From contig NZ_SULM01000008.1 of assembly GCF_005250615.1 (NCBI RefSeq), positions 186,001 through 250,000 of the forward strand: a stretch of DNA of 64,000 bases, given 5' to 3'. The DNA comes from Pseudomonas rhizoryzae. Lineage in GTDB: Bacteria > Pseudomonadota > Gammaproteobacteria > Pseudomonadales > Pseudomonadaceae. The position numbers were made by a program, and so were the translations under genes. Position 1 is the stretch's first letter. Every line of letters starts with the position of its first letter. Below, in pieces: positions 54,856 through 63,329 of the stretch. The notes under the pieces are model-generated. The model searched no databases and was not told the DNA's origin. It worked only from the letters and a program-made list of their open reading frames with translations.

Positions 54856-55153
54856 CCCTCACCCCGGCCCTCTCCCGGAGGGAGAGGGGATGGAGCGGAG
54901 TGGTGTAGGAGGCGCTGGCTGGTACCTGAAACCCTGAATTGGCAAGGGCCGCTGTTTGCTCCCCTTTCCCTCTGGGGGTGAGGTGTCAAACCGGAGCGGG
55001 GCGGGCCCTCACCCTAGCCCTCTCCCGGAGGGAGAGGGATTGCTCCAGTGCAGGGAGCAGTTGGGTGCAGCTCCAGGGCTTGGGTAGCGTGCCTAAGCTC
55101 GACGCTGCACCCGCTTGGCCCCCTCTCCCTCAGGGAGAGGGTTGGGGTGAGGG
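54856..55153. repeat. Cluster of four family C repeats
   Basis: Copies at 54856-54889 and 55006-55039 (CCCTCACCC...GGAGGGAGAGGG), an inverted copy at 55119-55153 and a decayed half copy near 54956-54983. They fill the gene-free gap between the hydrolase and rep genes. Confidence 0.85.
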
Positions 55154-55172
55154 TAACCGCCAGCAGCAGCCC

Positions 55173-57185
55173 TTACCCCTTCTTCAACAGCGCCCGCATC
55201 GCCGCCAGGGCGTCGTTGCCGCGGGCGGCCTTCTGTTCCTGGGGCGCCTCTTCCAGGCCTTCCCACTGCAGATCCTCCGGCGGCAACTCGTCGAGGAAGC
55301 GGCTGGGGGTGCAGTCGATCAACTCGCCGTATTGCTTGCGCCGGGTGGCGTAGGTGAAGGCCAGGGTCTGGCGGGCGCGGGTGATGCCCACATAGGCCAG
55401 GCGGCGCTCTTCCTCGATGGTGTCGGCCTCGATGCTGGAGCGGTGCGGCAGGATCTCCTCCTCCATGCCCATGATGAACACATAGGGGAATTCCAGGCCC
55501 TTGGAGGCGTGCAGGGTCATCATCTGCACCCCGTCGGCGCCTTCCTCTTCCTCCTGCTGGCGTTCGAGCATGTCACGCAGGACCAGCTTGGCGATGGCGT
55601 CCTCGATGGTCATCTGGCCGTCTTCATCCTTTTCCAGGATGTTCTTCAAGGCATCCATGAGGAACCAGACGTTACCCATGCGGAAGTCGGCGACCTTGTC
55701 GGAGCTGGCGTTCTGGCGAATCCAGTTCTCGTAGTCGATGTCCATCACCATGCTGCGCAGGGCGCCGATGGGGTCTTCGCCGGCGCAGTTCCGCCGCACC
55801 CCGTCCATCCAGCGCTTGAAGCGCGCCAGGCGCTCGGTGAAGCGGGCGTCCAGGTGCTCACCGAGGCCGATCTCGTCGGCGGCGGCGTACATGGAGAGAT
55901 CGCGGCTGCCGGCATAGTTGCCGAGCTTTTCCAGGGTGGTGGAGCCGATCTCCCGGCGTGGCACGTTGATCACCCGCAGGAAGGCATTGTCGTCGTCCGG
56001 ATTGACCAGCAGGCGCAGGTAGGACATCACGTCCTTGACCTCCTGGCGGGCGAAGAAGCTGGTGCCGCCGGAGAGTCGGTAGGGGATCTGGTGGTGCTGG
56101 AGTTTCAGCTCCATCAGCTTGGCCTGGTGGTTGCCGCGATAGAGGATGGCGAAGTCCGCGTAGGGCCGCTGGGTCTTGAGGTGCAGGGTGAGGATCTCCA
56201 GGGCGATGCGCTCGGCCTCGCCGTCCTCGTTCTTGCAGCGCAGCACTCGGATCGGATCGCCGTGGCCCATCTCGCTCCACAGCTGCTTCTCGAACACGTG
56301 GGGATTGTTGGCGATGAGCACGTTGGCGCACTTGAGGATACGGCTGGTGGAGCGGTAGTTCTGCTCCAGCATCACCACCTTCAGCGAGGGGAAGTCGTCC
56401 TTGAGCTGCATCAGGTTTTCCGGCCGCGCGCCGCGCCAGGCGTAGATCGACTGGTCGTCGTCGCCCACCACGGTGAACTGGGCGCGTTCCTGCACCAGCA
56501 TCTTCACCAAGAGGTACTGGCTGGTGTTGGTGTCCTGGTATTCGTCCACCAGCATGTAGCGGATGCGATTGCGCCAGCGCTCCAGCACCTCCGGGTGATC
56601 CTGGAACAGCTTCACCGGCAGCAGGATGAGGTCGTCGAAGTCGACCGCGTTGTAGGCCTTGAGGGTGCGCTGGTAGTGCAGGTAGACCACCGCAGCGGTC
56701 TGCTCCTTGGGCGTGCGCGCCTTTTCCAGGGCCTCTTCCGGCAGGATGAGGTCGTTCTTCCAGTTGCCGATGTAGTTCTTGATCTCGTCCAGGCCGTCGT
56801 CGCCCTGGTACTCCTTCTGCATGATGTCGGTGAGCAGCGCCTTGATGTCGCCCTCGTCGAAGATGGAGAAGCCCGGCTTGTAGCCCAGGTGCACGTACTC
56901 GCGGCGGATGATGTTCAGCCCGAGGTTGTGGAAGGTGGAGACGGTCAGGCCGCGGCCTTCGCCGGCCTTGAGCAGGCTGGCCACCCGCGCCTTCATCTCC
57001 CGCGCCGCCTTGTTGGTGAAGGTCACGGCGCAGATGTACTGGGCGCGGATGCCGCACTGCTGCACCAGGTAGGCGATCTTGCGGGTGATGACGCTGGTCT
57101 TGCCGGAGCCGGCGCCGGCCAGCACCAGCAGGGGGCCGCTGATGTAGGCCACGGCTTCGGCCTGGCGGGGATTGAGCTTGGACAT
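55173..57185 (-). CDS. rep: ATP-dependent DNA helicase Rep
   Basis: A 670-aa superfamily 1A helicase that moves 3'-5' and helps forks past protein barriers. Walker A LAGAGSGKTSVITRKIAYL near 22-40, motif Ia FTNKAAREMKAR near 57, DEYQDTN near 213, QSIYAWRGARPENL near 245, and motif VI VGITRARQTLAF near 596. The N-terminus MSKLNPRQAEAVAYISGPLLVLAG is Rep-like. Full length. Its C-terminus carries an extra A/E-rich tail. Confidence 0.95.
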   Translation of the reverse strand: MSKLNPRQAEAVAYISGPLLVLAGAGSGKTSVITRKIAYLVQQCGIRAQYICAVTFTNKAAREMKARVASLLKAGEGRGLTVSTFHNLGLNIIRREYVHLGYKPGFSIFDEGDIKALLTDIMQKEYQGDDGLDEIKNYIGNWKNDLILPEEALEKARTPKEQTAAVVYLHYQRTLKAYNAVDFDDLILLPVKLFQDHPEVLERWRNRIRYMLVDEYQDTNTSQYLLVKMLVQERAQFTVVGDDDQSIYAWRGARPENLMQLKDDFPSLKVVMLEQNYRSTSRILKCANVLIANNPHVFEKQLWSEMGHGDPIRVLRCKNEDGEAERIALEILTLHLKTQRPYADFAILYRGNHQAKLMELKLQHHQIPYRLSGGTSFFARQEVKDVMSYLRLLVNPDDDNAFLRVINVPRREIGSTTLEKLGNYAGSRDLSMYAAADEIGLGEHLDARFTERLARFKRWMDGVRRNCAGEDPIGALRSMVMDIDYENWIRQNASSDKVADFRMGNVWFLMDALKNILEKDEDGQMTIEDAIAKLVLRDMLERQQEEEEGADGVQMMTLHASKGLEFPYVFIMGMEEEILPHRSSIEADTIEEERRLAYVGITRARQTLAFTYATRRKQYGELIDCTPSRFLDELPPEDLQWEGLEEAPQEQKAARGNDALAAMRALLKKG

Positions 57186-57246
57186 GGCGGACCGAGGGGT
57201 GACGACGCTGGGCGAGGGATTCTACCAGCGGCGGTCCGCCCTGACT

Positions 57247-57936
57247 TCAGGGCTTGGGCGCCGGCGCGACGAAGGTCAGCTGGCGCGGATAGCCGTACTT
57301 CTCGCCGGGCAGCGCCGGGCTGTCGAGAAACACGCCCATGCTGCGGCCGAATTCGCTGACGTGGGTGACGGCGTAGTCCTGGCCGTCGGCCAGACGGACG
57401 ATGGCGCCGGGCTTGAATTCCTCGCGGTTGCGCTCGGTGACCGGGATGGAGACACCGGCGGCCTTGCGGTAGATGCCCTTGAGCCAGTCCTGGTTGGTGA
57501 AGTCGTTGATCGGGGTGTTGAAGCGTCCGGGCAGGCGTTGCAGGTGCCGTCCGGTCCCCGGGGCGTCGTCCACCACCAGGCGCCGCGGATAGCCGACCGT
57601 CTCGGCGTCCAGCGGCTCGCCCTCGACGAACACCGCCAGGTTGTCGCCGACGCGCTGCACCTCGGTGATGGCGCGCCACTGGCCGTCACCCAACTGGACC
57701 TGGCGACCGCTGATGAAGCCCTCGACGTTGGCCGGAGTGGCAGGAATGGTCAGGCCTGCGACCCGGCGCAGCACGCCGCGATCCCAGTCTTCGTTGCTGA
57801 AGTCGTTGATGGAGCTGGAGAGCAGCGGCTGGGCGCTATGGGCAGTTGCCGCCGGAGTGGGCTGGGCCTGGGCCAGCGGCAAACCGAGACAGCAGGCGGA
57901 CAGCAGCAGAGCGAAGCAGGCCGGGCGAGAGGGCAT
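57247..57936 (-). CDS. Secreted protein with two tandem copies of an 80-residue module
   Basis: A 229-aa protein from ATG 57936, signal peptide ending AQAQ; AAGGA lies 9 bases upstream. Two homologous modules follow: INDFSNEDWDRGVLRRVAGLTIP...LAVFVEGEPLDAETVGYPRRLVV (about 43-127) and INDFTNQDWLKGIYRKAAGVSIP...MGVFLDSPALPGEKYGYPRQLTF (about 141-224). Each starts IND-F-(S/T)N-x-DW and ends YPR. I do not recognise the family. Secretion and duplication point to a binding role. It follows rep by 61 bases in the opposite transcription sense order, same strand. Confidence 0.7.
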   Translation of the reverse strand: MPSRPACFALLLSACCLGLPLAQAQPTPAATAHSAQPLLSSSINDFSNEDWDRGVLRRVAGLTIPATPANVEGFISGRQVQLGDGQWRAITEVQRVGDNLAVFVEGEPLDAETVGYPRRLVVDDAPGTGRHLQRLPGRFNTPINDFTNQDWLKGIYRKAAGVSIPVTERNREEFKPGAIVRLADGQDYAVTHVSEFGRSMGVFLDSPALPGEKYGYPRQLTFVAPAPKP

Positions 57937-58110
57937 GGAGGTCATCCTTAACACGATTTTCTTGTCGGTCCCGGGCAGGGAGTGGGCGATAGACCCTGGA
58001 TGACCCGGTGCGTTTGGCGCCGTGAGCAAAAAGTGGCAACTTTTTGTCTATTGGGCGCCGAATGGCAGTCCAGGCGTTACCCTGGCAGCCGGTTTTCAAG
58101 GAGCCCAAAC

Positions 58111-58695
58111 ATGACCACCATTCTCGCCCCCGTCCCCCTGGCCAAGGCCTATCGCCTGCTCAACCACGGTCCCACGGTACTGGTCAGCGCCGCTCACGCG
58201 GACCAACGCAACGTCATGGCTGCGGCCTGGGCCATGGCGGTGGATTTCGAGCCGTGCAAGGTGGCGGTGGTGCTGGACAAACAGACCTGGACCCGCGAGC
58301 TGCTGGAGGCCGAGGGCAGCTTCGTGCTCAACGTACCCTGCGCCGCCCAGGTGGATCTGGTGCAGACGGTGGGCAACACCACGGGGCGCGAACGGGACAA
58401 GTTCGCCGCCTATGGCATCGAGACCCTCGCCGGCGAGCAGGTCGCGGCACCGCTGATCGCCGGTTGCGTGGCCTGGCTGGAGTGCCGGTTGCTGCCGGAG
58501 GCTCATAACCAGCAGGGCTACGACCTCTTCCTCGGCGAGGTGGTCGCCGCCCAGGCCGATACCCGCGTGTTCCGCGACGGCCACTGGGACTTCAGCGGCC
58601 AGGATGGCCTGCGCACCCTGCACCACGTCGCGGGCGGCCATTTCCTGGTGATCGGCGATGGTATCCAGGGGCGGATGCTGGAGCCGCGCGCCTGA
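58111..58695 (+). CDS. Flavin reductase-like protein (FMN-binding split barrel)
   Basis: A 194-aa protein with AAGGAGCCC before the ATG. The pattern GPTVLVSAAHADQRNVMAAAWAMAVDFEPCKVAVVLDKQTWTRELLEAEGSFVLNVP fits the DIM6/NTAB flavin reductase family (FMN-binding split barrel). GRERDKFAAYGIETLAG near 92-108 follows. It probably reduces or binds FMN; no partner oxygenase lies nearby. Confidence 0.85.
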   Translation: MTTILAPVPLAKAYRLLNHGPTVLVSAAHADQRNVMAAAWAMAVDFEPCKVAVVLDKQTWTRELLEAEGSFVLNVPCAAQVDLVQTVGNTTGRERDKFAAYGIETLAGEQVAAPLIAGCVAWLECRLLPEAHNQQGYDLFLGEVVAAQADTRVFRDGHWDFSGQDGLRTLHHVAGGHFLVIGDGIQGRMLEPRA

Positions 58696-58698
58696 ACC

Positions 58699-58727
58699 CG
58701 GCTACGCTAGCCGTCCTGGCGTAGCCG
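58699..58727. terminator. Hairpin between convergent flavin reductase and chemoreceptor genes
   Basis: CGGCTACGC...GCGTAGCCG, nine perfect pairs and an 11-base loop, no strong T-run. Confidence 0.5.
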
Positions 58728-58736
58728 CAACCGCAC

Positions 58737-60662
58737 TCAGACGCGGAAGCGCGCGACCATCTGCTGGAGATCGCCGCCCAGGCGGGCCAGTTCGTTGACC
58801 GAGGTCGCCGCGTGGGCATTGGCGGTGGCCGATTCCTCGGCGAGACCGCTGACCTTGACCACGTTGGCGTTGATTTCCTCGGCCACCAGGCTCTGTTCTT
58901 CCACGGCAGTGGCGATCTGCTGGTTGAGATTCTGGATATCCGCCACTGCCTGGTAGATGGCGTCCAGGGCGCGTTCGGCGTCCTGGGCCAGGGTCACGGT
59001 GCCCAGGGTGCGGTCGCGACTGGCCTGCATGCGCTCGCTCGCTTCCGTGGTGCCCTGTTGCAGGGTGGCGATCAGCTCGCCGATCTCGCGGGTGGATTCC
59101 TGGGTGCGCTGCGCCAGGGAGCGCACCTCGTCGGCCACCACGGCGAAACCGCGGCCCTGCTCGCCGGCGCGGGCGGCTTCGATGGCGGCGTTGAGCGCCA
59201 ACAGGTTGGTTTGCTCGGCGATGGCCTTGATCACGTCGATGACACTGCCGATACGCCCGCTGGCGGCGTCCAGCCGCTCCATGGCCGCGCCGAGGGACTG
59301 AACCTCTTCCGCGGCCAGGGTGATTTCCTGGGCCGCGCGCTTGACCGTCTGGCTACCGTCACGGGCCATGGCGTCGGCGGTCTGGGCGGCGTTCGAGGCG
59401 GTGGAGGTGTTCTGCGCCACGTTCTGCACCGTGGCGGCCATCTCGTTCATGGCGGTGGCCACCTGGTGCATCTCGTCACGCTGCTGGGTCACGCCGCGGC
59501 TGGTCTGCACGCCGAAGGCGGACAGTTCTTCCGCCGCGCTGGCGAGCTGGCTCACGCCGCCAGCGATTCCGCCGACCAGCTGCCGCAGGTCGTCGGCCAT
59601 GGCCTGGGTGGTACGTTGCAGTTCGCCCATTTCGTCGCGGCGAGCGACGTCGCTGCGCAGGGTGAGATCGCCCGCGGCGACGCGCTTGAGCATGGCCATG
59701 GCGGTCGCCAGCGGCTGGGTGATCTGACGGGTGATCACCCAGGCCGCGGCGACGCCGATCAGCAAGGCGATCAGGCTGCTCAGCAGGAGCTTCAGCAGAG
59801 ACACCTGGCGCTCGGCGGCGGCGGACTTGAGTTGACCTTCGCTCAACTTGTCCAGCAACTGCACCAGCTTGTTGCCCTGCTCCTGCAGACTGGTGACGGC
59901 CGCCTGGGCCTGGCGATGCTGGACGACGATGGATTCGAAGAAGCTGCGATAGCGGGTCACGTCCTGAGCCGCGCTGTGGAGCCGCGCGGCGGTGTCGCCA
60001 TCGAGTTGCGCTTGGGTCGTGGCCAGGGTCTTGAGCAGGTCGTCGATGGCCTTGAGCGTCGCCTGGGACTTGCTGTCGTCAGGGGCGCCGAGGAAGCGGC
60101 GGATGGTCAGACGGACGCCGACCATCTGCGCCTTCATCTCCGCCACGGCCTTGAGGTCGGCGGTGCTGTAGCTGCCACCGGGGGCGAAGAAGCGCTCGAA
60201 CAGCTCGTCGAAGGTCTTGGTGACGTTATCGGAGACCTGGGTCAGCTCCTTTTGCGCCTCGGCGCTGCTTTGGTTGGCCTGCTGCAGGGTGGCGAAGCGC
60301 TCGCGGTAGGTCTTCATCTCCTGTTGGATGTTGTCCAGGATGGCGATGTTGGCCGGGTTGGTCAGCAGGGACATGCCCTTGGTGATGTCTTCCGCCACGG
60401 CGCTCAGATCGGCCTGCTGCTGGCTGACGTTGGCGGCGCTCGGGTCGAGCAGATAGTTCTTTTCATCGACCCGGACATTGAGGATATCGGCCTTGAGTTC
60501 ACCGCTGTAGCGCGTCTTGTTGATGCGCTCAAGCAGGGTGTTGGCGGTGAGGTAGCCGAACAGGGCCACGACCGCCACCATGATCAGCAGGGCGCCAAAG
60601 CCCAGGGCCAGCTTCTTGGAAATGCCGAGGTTGCTTAGCCAGGAGGCTTTCGAGACGGACAT
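58737..60662 (-). CDS. Methyl-accepting chemotaxis protein, HBM-type
   Basis: A 641-aa receptor: TM1 at about 18-40, a roughly 250-residue all-helical periplasmic domain ([12 protein letters not shown] near 65 and [14 protein letters not shown] near 180) that fits the helical bimodular (HBM) sensor of McpS/TlpQ receptors, TM2 near 287-310, HAMP, and the signalling tip [42 protein letters not shown] near 480-520. HBM receptors bind TCA acids, polyamines or histamine; the ligand here is unknown. No C-terminal pentapeptide. Confidence 0.9.
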   Translation of the reverse strand: MSVSKASWLSNLGISKKLALGFGALLIMVAVVALFGYLTANTLLERINKTRYSGELKADILNVRVDEKNYLLDPSAANVSQQQADLSAVAEDITKGMSLLTNPANIAILDNIQQEMKTYRERFATLQQANQSSAEAQKELTQVSDNVTKTFDELFERFFAPGGSYSTADLKAVAEMKAQMVGVRLTIRRFLGAPDDSKSQATLKAIDDLLKTLATTQAQLDGDTAARLHSAAQDVTRYRSFFESIVVQHRQAQAAVTSLQEQGNKLVQLLDKLSEGQLKSAAAERQVSLLKLLLSSLIALLIGVAAAWVITRQITQPLATAMAMLKRVAAGDLTLRSDVARRDEMGELQRTTQAMADDLRQLVGGIAGGVSQLASAAEELSAFGVQTSRGVTQQRDEMHQVATAMNEMAATVQNVAQNTSTASNAAQTADAMARDGSQTVKRAAQEITLAAEEVQSLGAAMERLDAASGRIGSVIDVIKAIAEQTNLLALNAAIEAARAGEQGRGFAVVADEVRSLAQRTQESTREIGELIATLQQGTTEASERMQASRDRTLGTVTLAQDAERALDAIYQAVADIQNLNQQIATAVEEQSLVAEEINANVVKVSGLAEESATANAHAATSVNELARLGGDLQQMVARFRV

Positions 60663-60754
60663 GGGAACACCGGGGTAGCTTCGAGATACCCCTTCATCGG
60701 CCGTCTCGCTGGCGACTTGAAAGCGACTGACCGGTCAGGCACCCGCCAGCCGAC

Positions 60755-60786
60755 GACCGGCCCTCCTTAGGGGAAGGGCCGGTCGC
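60755..60786. terminator. Hairpin downstream of the AmrZ-like gene
   Basis: Eleven-bp perfect stem CGACCGGCCCT / AGGGCCGGTCG, 2 bases past the gene's stop codon; no T-run. Confidence 0.55.
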
Positions 60787-60788
60787 GC

Positions 60789-61118
60789 TCAGGCGGTTTC
60801 GTGGCTGGCCAAGGGCACCGGCAATTCCAGCTCCAGTACCGAGATCAGCGCATTCTGCTGGCGTTCGTTGAGGAGTCGGAAGCGTTGCAACAGCAGTTGC
60901 TCGCTGGCGCTGAGCAGGTCGTCGTCCTGGTCGGGACTGGCCGGCTCCAGCACACCGTCCTGCACCAGGCTGCGTTCCAGCCAGGCGACGATCTCGGTGT
61001 TCATGCTATGGCGATGGGTACGGGCCACGGCGGCGATGCGTTCACGCATGCCATCGGGCAGGCGGACGACGAACTTTTCCGTGGGAATACCAGCGGGAGC
61101 GCGGTGGACGTAAGGCAT
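60789..61118 (-). CDS. AmrZ-like ribbon-helix-helix regulator
   Basis: A 109-aa Arc-type protein from ATG 61118. TEKFVVRLPDGMRERIAAVARTHRHSMNTEIVAWLERSL (about 13-51) is the ribbon-helix-helix domain and agrees closely with P. aeruginosa AmrZ ([20 protein letters not shown]), a regulator of alginate, motility and c-di-GMP; the C-terminal QLLLQRFRLLNERQQNALISVLELEL also matches. Orthologue or paralogue cannot be decided from the window, because the neighbours differ from those I know for amrZ. Confidence 0.75.
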   Translation of the reverse strand: MPYVHRAPAGIPTEKFVVRLPDGMRERIAAVARTHRHSMNTEIVAWLERSLVQDGVLEPASPDQDDDLLSASEQLLLQRFRLLNERQQNALISVLELELPVPLASHETA

Positions 61119-61150
61119 GGCGGACCTCCAGATAACAGGGGTGGCTGACG

Positions 61151-61792
61151 TCAAAGCGCCGACAACAGCAGTCGACCGGCGAAGAAAACCAGCACCAGGC
61201 CCATGGTTCGTTCGAACCAGTGGCCCAGGCGCAGGAAGGTCTGGCGAACACGGGGGCTGGAAAACAGCAGGCTGACCAGGGCGAACCAGCCGGCGTTGAC
61301 CCCGCACATCCACAGACCATAAAGGCCTTGTATGGCCAGCGGTGTGTCGGCGCTGACCACGGTGGTGAAGATCGCCAGGAAGAACAGCGTGGCCTTGGGG
61401 TTGGTGGCATTGGTCAGGAAGCCGGTGAGAAAGGCCTTGCCTGGTGCCTGGCGTTCCAGGTCGGCGGCCTGCCACTGGCTGTCGTCCAGCGGCGCGGCGG
61501 TGGGCTTGCTGCGGATCAGGTTGAAGCCCAACCAGAGGATGTAGGCGCCGCCCAGGACCTTGGCGGTGTCCAGCAGCCAGGGCGTGGCATGCATCAGGGC
61601 GCCGATGCCGAGCAGGGTGTAGAGCACGTGCACCGAGATGCCGGCGCCGATGCCCAGGGCGGTACAGAGGCCGATCAGGCGGCCGAACCTGACGCTCTGG
61701 CGCACGGTCACGGCGAAGTCCGGTCCCGGGGCCAACACCGCCAGGAAATGGATGGTCGCCAAGGCGAGGAATTCGCTCAGGTAGGGGGACAT
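61151..61792 (-). CDS. LysE/RhtB family amino acid exporter
   Basis: A 213-aa inner-membrane protein with six helices. Signature HFLAVLAPGPDFAVTVRQSVRFGRLIGLCTALGIGAGISVHV near 15-57 and FLTGFLTNATNPKATLFFLAIF near 118-140. These carriers export amino acids or homoserine lactones with proton antiport. It starts 1 base after the 2OG oxygenase ends, so the two are coupled. Confidence 0.9.
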   Translation of the reverse strand: MSPYLSEFLALATIHFLAVLAPGPDFAVTVRQSVRFGRLIGLCTALGIGAGISVHVLYTLLGIGALMHATPWLLDTAKVLGGAYILWLGFNLIRSKPTAAPLDDSQWQAADLERQAPGKAFLTGFLTNATNPKATLFFLAIFTTVVSADTPLAIQGLYGLWMCGVNAGWFALVSLLFSSPRVRQTFLRLGHWFERTMGLVLVFFAGRLLLSAL

Positions 61793-61793
61793 G

Positions 61794-62564
61794 TCAGCTC
61801 CAGTACGTCAGGGGTTCGGCGACCCCGCGATAACCGACGAAACACGACAGCGACAGACGGGGCTGATCGTTGCCGGGGGTCACGGCGTGCATGCGGCGAG
61901 AATTGAACAGGATCAGATCGCCTGGTTCGGGGCGGATCGTCAAGCAGGGCGGGCCCAATTGGTCGGGCTCGATGCCGTAGCTGTCGCCGCGCAGGGCATC
62001 GAAGTCGTCCGGCGACAGCTCGCGCGACCAGAGTTGCAGTTCGCCGCCCTCGCTGGGCATGGTCAGGTAGACGTTGCAGGCCAGCTGGGTCACCACGCTC
62101 TCCGCCTCCGTGCTACCGGGGGCGTCCTTGGCGAAGATGTCGTGGTGGGCGAGAAAGCGCACCCCGGGCTTCACCACCCGCGACAGGCCGACGTACATCT
62201 TGCGGCCCCAGAGGGTCTGCAACTGGGCGCCGGCGGGCCAGGCCTCGTCGAGGGTGCAGCGCACCAGGTCGATGGGATTGAGATAGGGTCGGCAGCGGCG
62301 GCGCAGTTCTTCCAGGTTGCGGGCGACACTGGCGAAGTAGTCGTCCATCTGGGCGCGCTGGTTCTCCGCCTCGTAGAAGGCCATGCCGATGCGGCCGATA
62401 CTGGGGGCGTTGGCATAGCTGGCGAAGCCGTTACCGAGGATCTGTTGGCCGAGGTCGTCGGCCAGCGGCCGGGGGACGAAGCCCCGGATGCGCACGGCCA
62501 ACAGGCGTTCAGTGGCGAGATGGTGCAGGCTCTCGGTGTCGAGAGCGTCGAGTTCGAGCAGCAT
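61794..62564 (-). CDS. 2-oxoglutarate/Fe(II)-dependent oxygenase
   Basis: A 256-aa oxygenase. The metal triad is H140-x-D142 in FLAHHDIFAKD and H226 in RRMHAVTPG, with R236 in NDQPRLSLS as the 2OG-binding arginine. The cupin-type core includes GDLILFNSRRMH. The substrate is unknown; hydroxylation of a free amino acid is plausible because the next gene is an amino acid exporter. Confidence 0.85.
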   Translation of the reverse strand: MLLELDALDTESLHHLATERLLAVRIRGFVPRPLADDLGQQILGNGFASYANAPSIGRIGMAFYEAENQRAQMDDYFASVARNLEELRRRCRPYLNPIDLVRCTLDEAWPAGAQLQTLWGRKMYVGLSRVVKPGVRFLAHHDIFAKDAPGSTEAESVVTQLACNVYLTMPSEGGELQLWSRELSPDDFDALRGDSYGIEPDQLGPPCLTIRPEPGDLILFNSRRMHAVTPGNDQPRLSLSCFVGYRGVAEPLTYWS

Positions 62565-62598
62565 GGCGCTTCCTGTCTGCGGTGAGGTGGGCGGTTGC

Positions 62599-63237
62599 TC
62601 AGGCGTCGGCCATGTCGTAGCTCACCAGCAGACGCCCTTTCTTTTCCTTGAGCCCCAGGGCACTCAACGACCCGACGGCGCGGGAAGAGCGCATATGGGT
62701 GCCGCCGCAGGCATAGCGCGCCACGCCGTCGCCGAAGCTCACCTGGCGCAGGCCCGCGGCATCGACCTCGATCCGTAGTGGCAGGTCTTCCTCCACCAGG
62801 GAATCGAACTGGGCTTGCAGGGCCTGGACGTCCAGGGGCCGCGGCTCCAGCCCCGGCACGAATTCGATCTTGCCTTCGCCCGGCCAGTGATGAGCCTTGA
62901 CCGGTTGCCAGCCATAGGTCTCGCCGATATGGCCGAGCAGGTGGCCGGCCGAGTGCAGCCGCGAATGTAGCCGCCGCCGCTCTTCATCGACCCGCGCCAG
63001 CATGGTGCCCGGTTGAAGGGCGCGCTGGGTGTGGTGCAGGATGCGTTCACCGTCCTGCACCACGCGGCTGACCTCGGCGGTCCCGATCCAGCCGGTGTCG
63101 CTGGGCTGGCCACCGCCCTGGGGATGGAAGGGCGTCGCCCGTAATTCGACCAGATAGCCCTCTTCGGCGGGGCTGCAGGCAATGACCTCGACCTCGGCGA
63201 TCAAGCTGTCGCTCAAGAAATACAGGCGTTCGGTCAT
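62599..63237 (-). CDS. AlaX-like alanyl-tRNA editing protein
   Basis: A 212-aa free-standing editing domain like the C-terminal half of AlaRS. Zinc ligands are expected in RLHSAGHLLGH (HxxxH near 97) and YACGGTHMRSSRAVG (C/H near 175). PHPQGGGQPSDTG-type N-terminus (TPFHPQGGGQPSDTGWIG near 35-52). It should hydrolyse Ser- or Gly-tRNA(Ala) or related mischarged tRNAs. Upstream of the oxygenase-exporter pair. Confidence 0.88.
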   Translation of the reverse strand: MTERLYFLSDSLIAEVEVIACSPAEEGYLVELRATPFHPQGGGQPSDTGWIGTAEVSRVVQDGERILHHTQRALQPGTMLARVDEERRRLHSRLHSAGHLLGHIGETYGWQPVKAHHWPGEGKIEFVPGLEPRPLDVQALQAQFDSLVEEDLPLRIEVDAAGLRQVSFGDGVARYACGGTHMRSSRAVGSLSALGLKEKKGRLLVSYDMADA

Positions 63238-63329
63238 GCGGCTACTACCAGGAAAGCGAGATATATCGTCATTCTAATGAGGGGGTGGAAGGGTGATAAT
63301 CCACCCTCCCTCCAAAGGAATTTTGCGCT

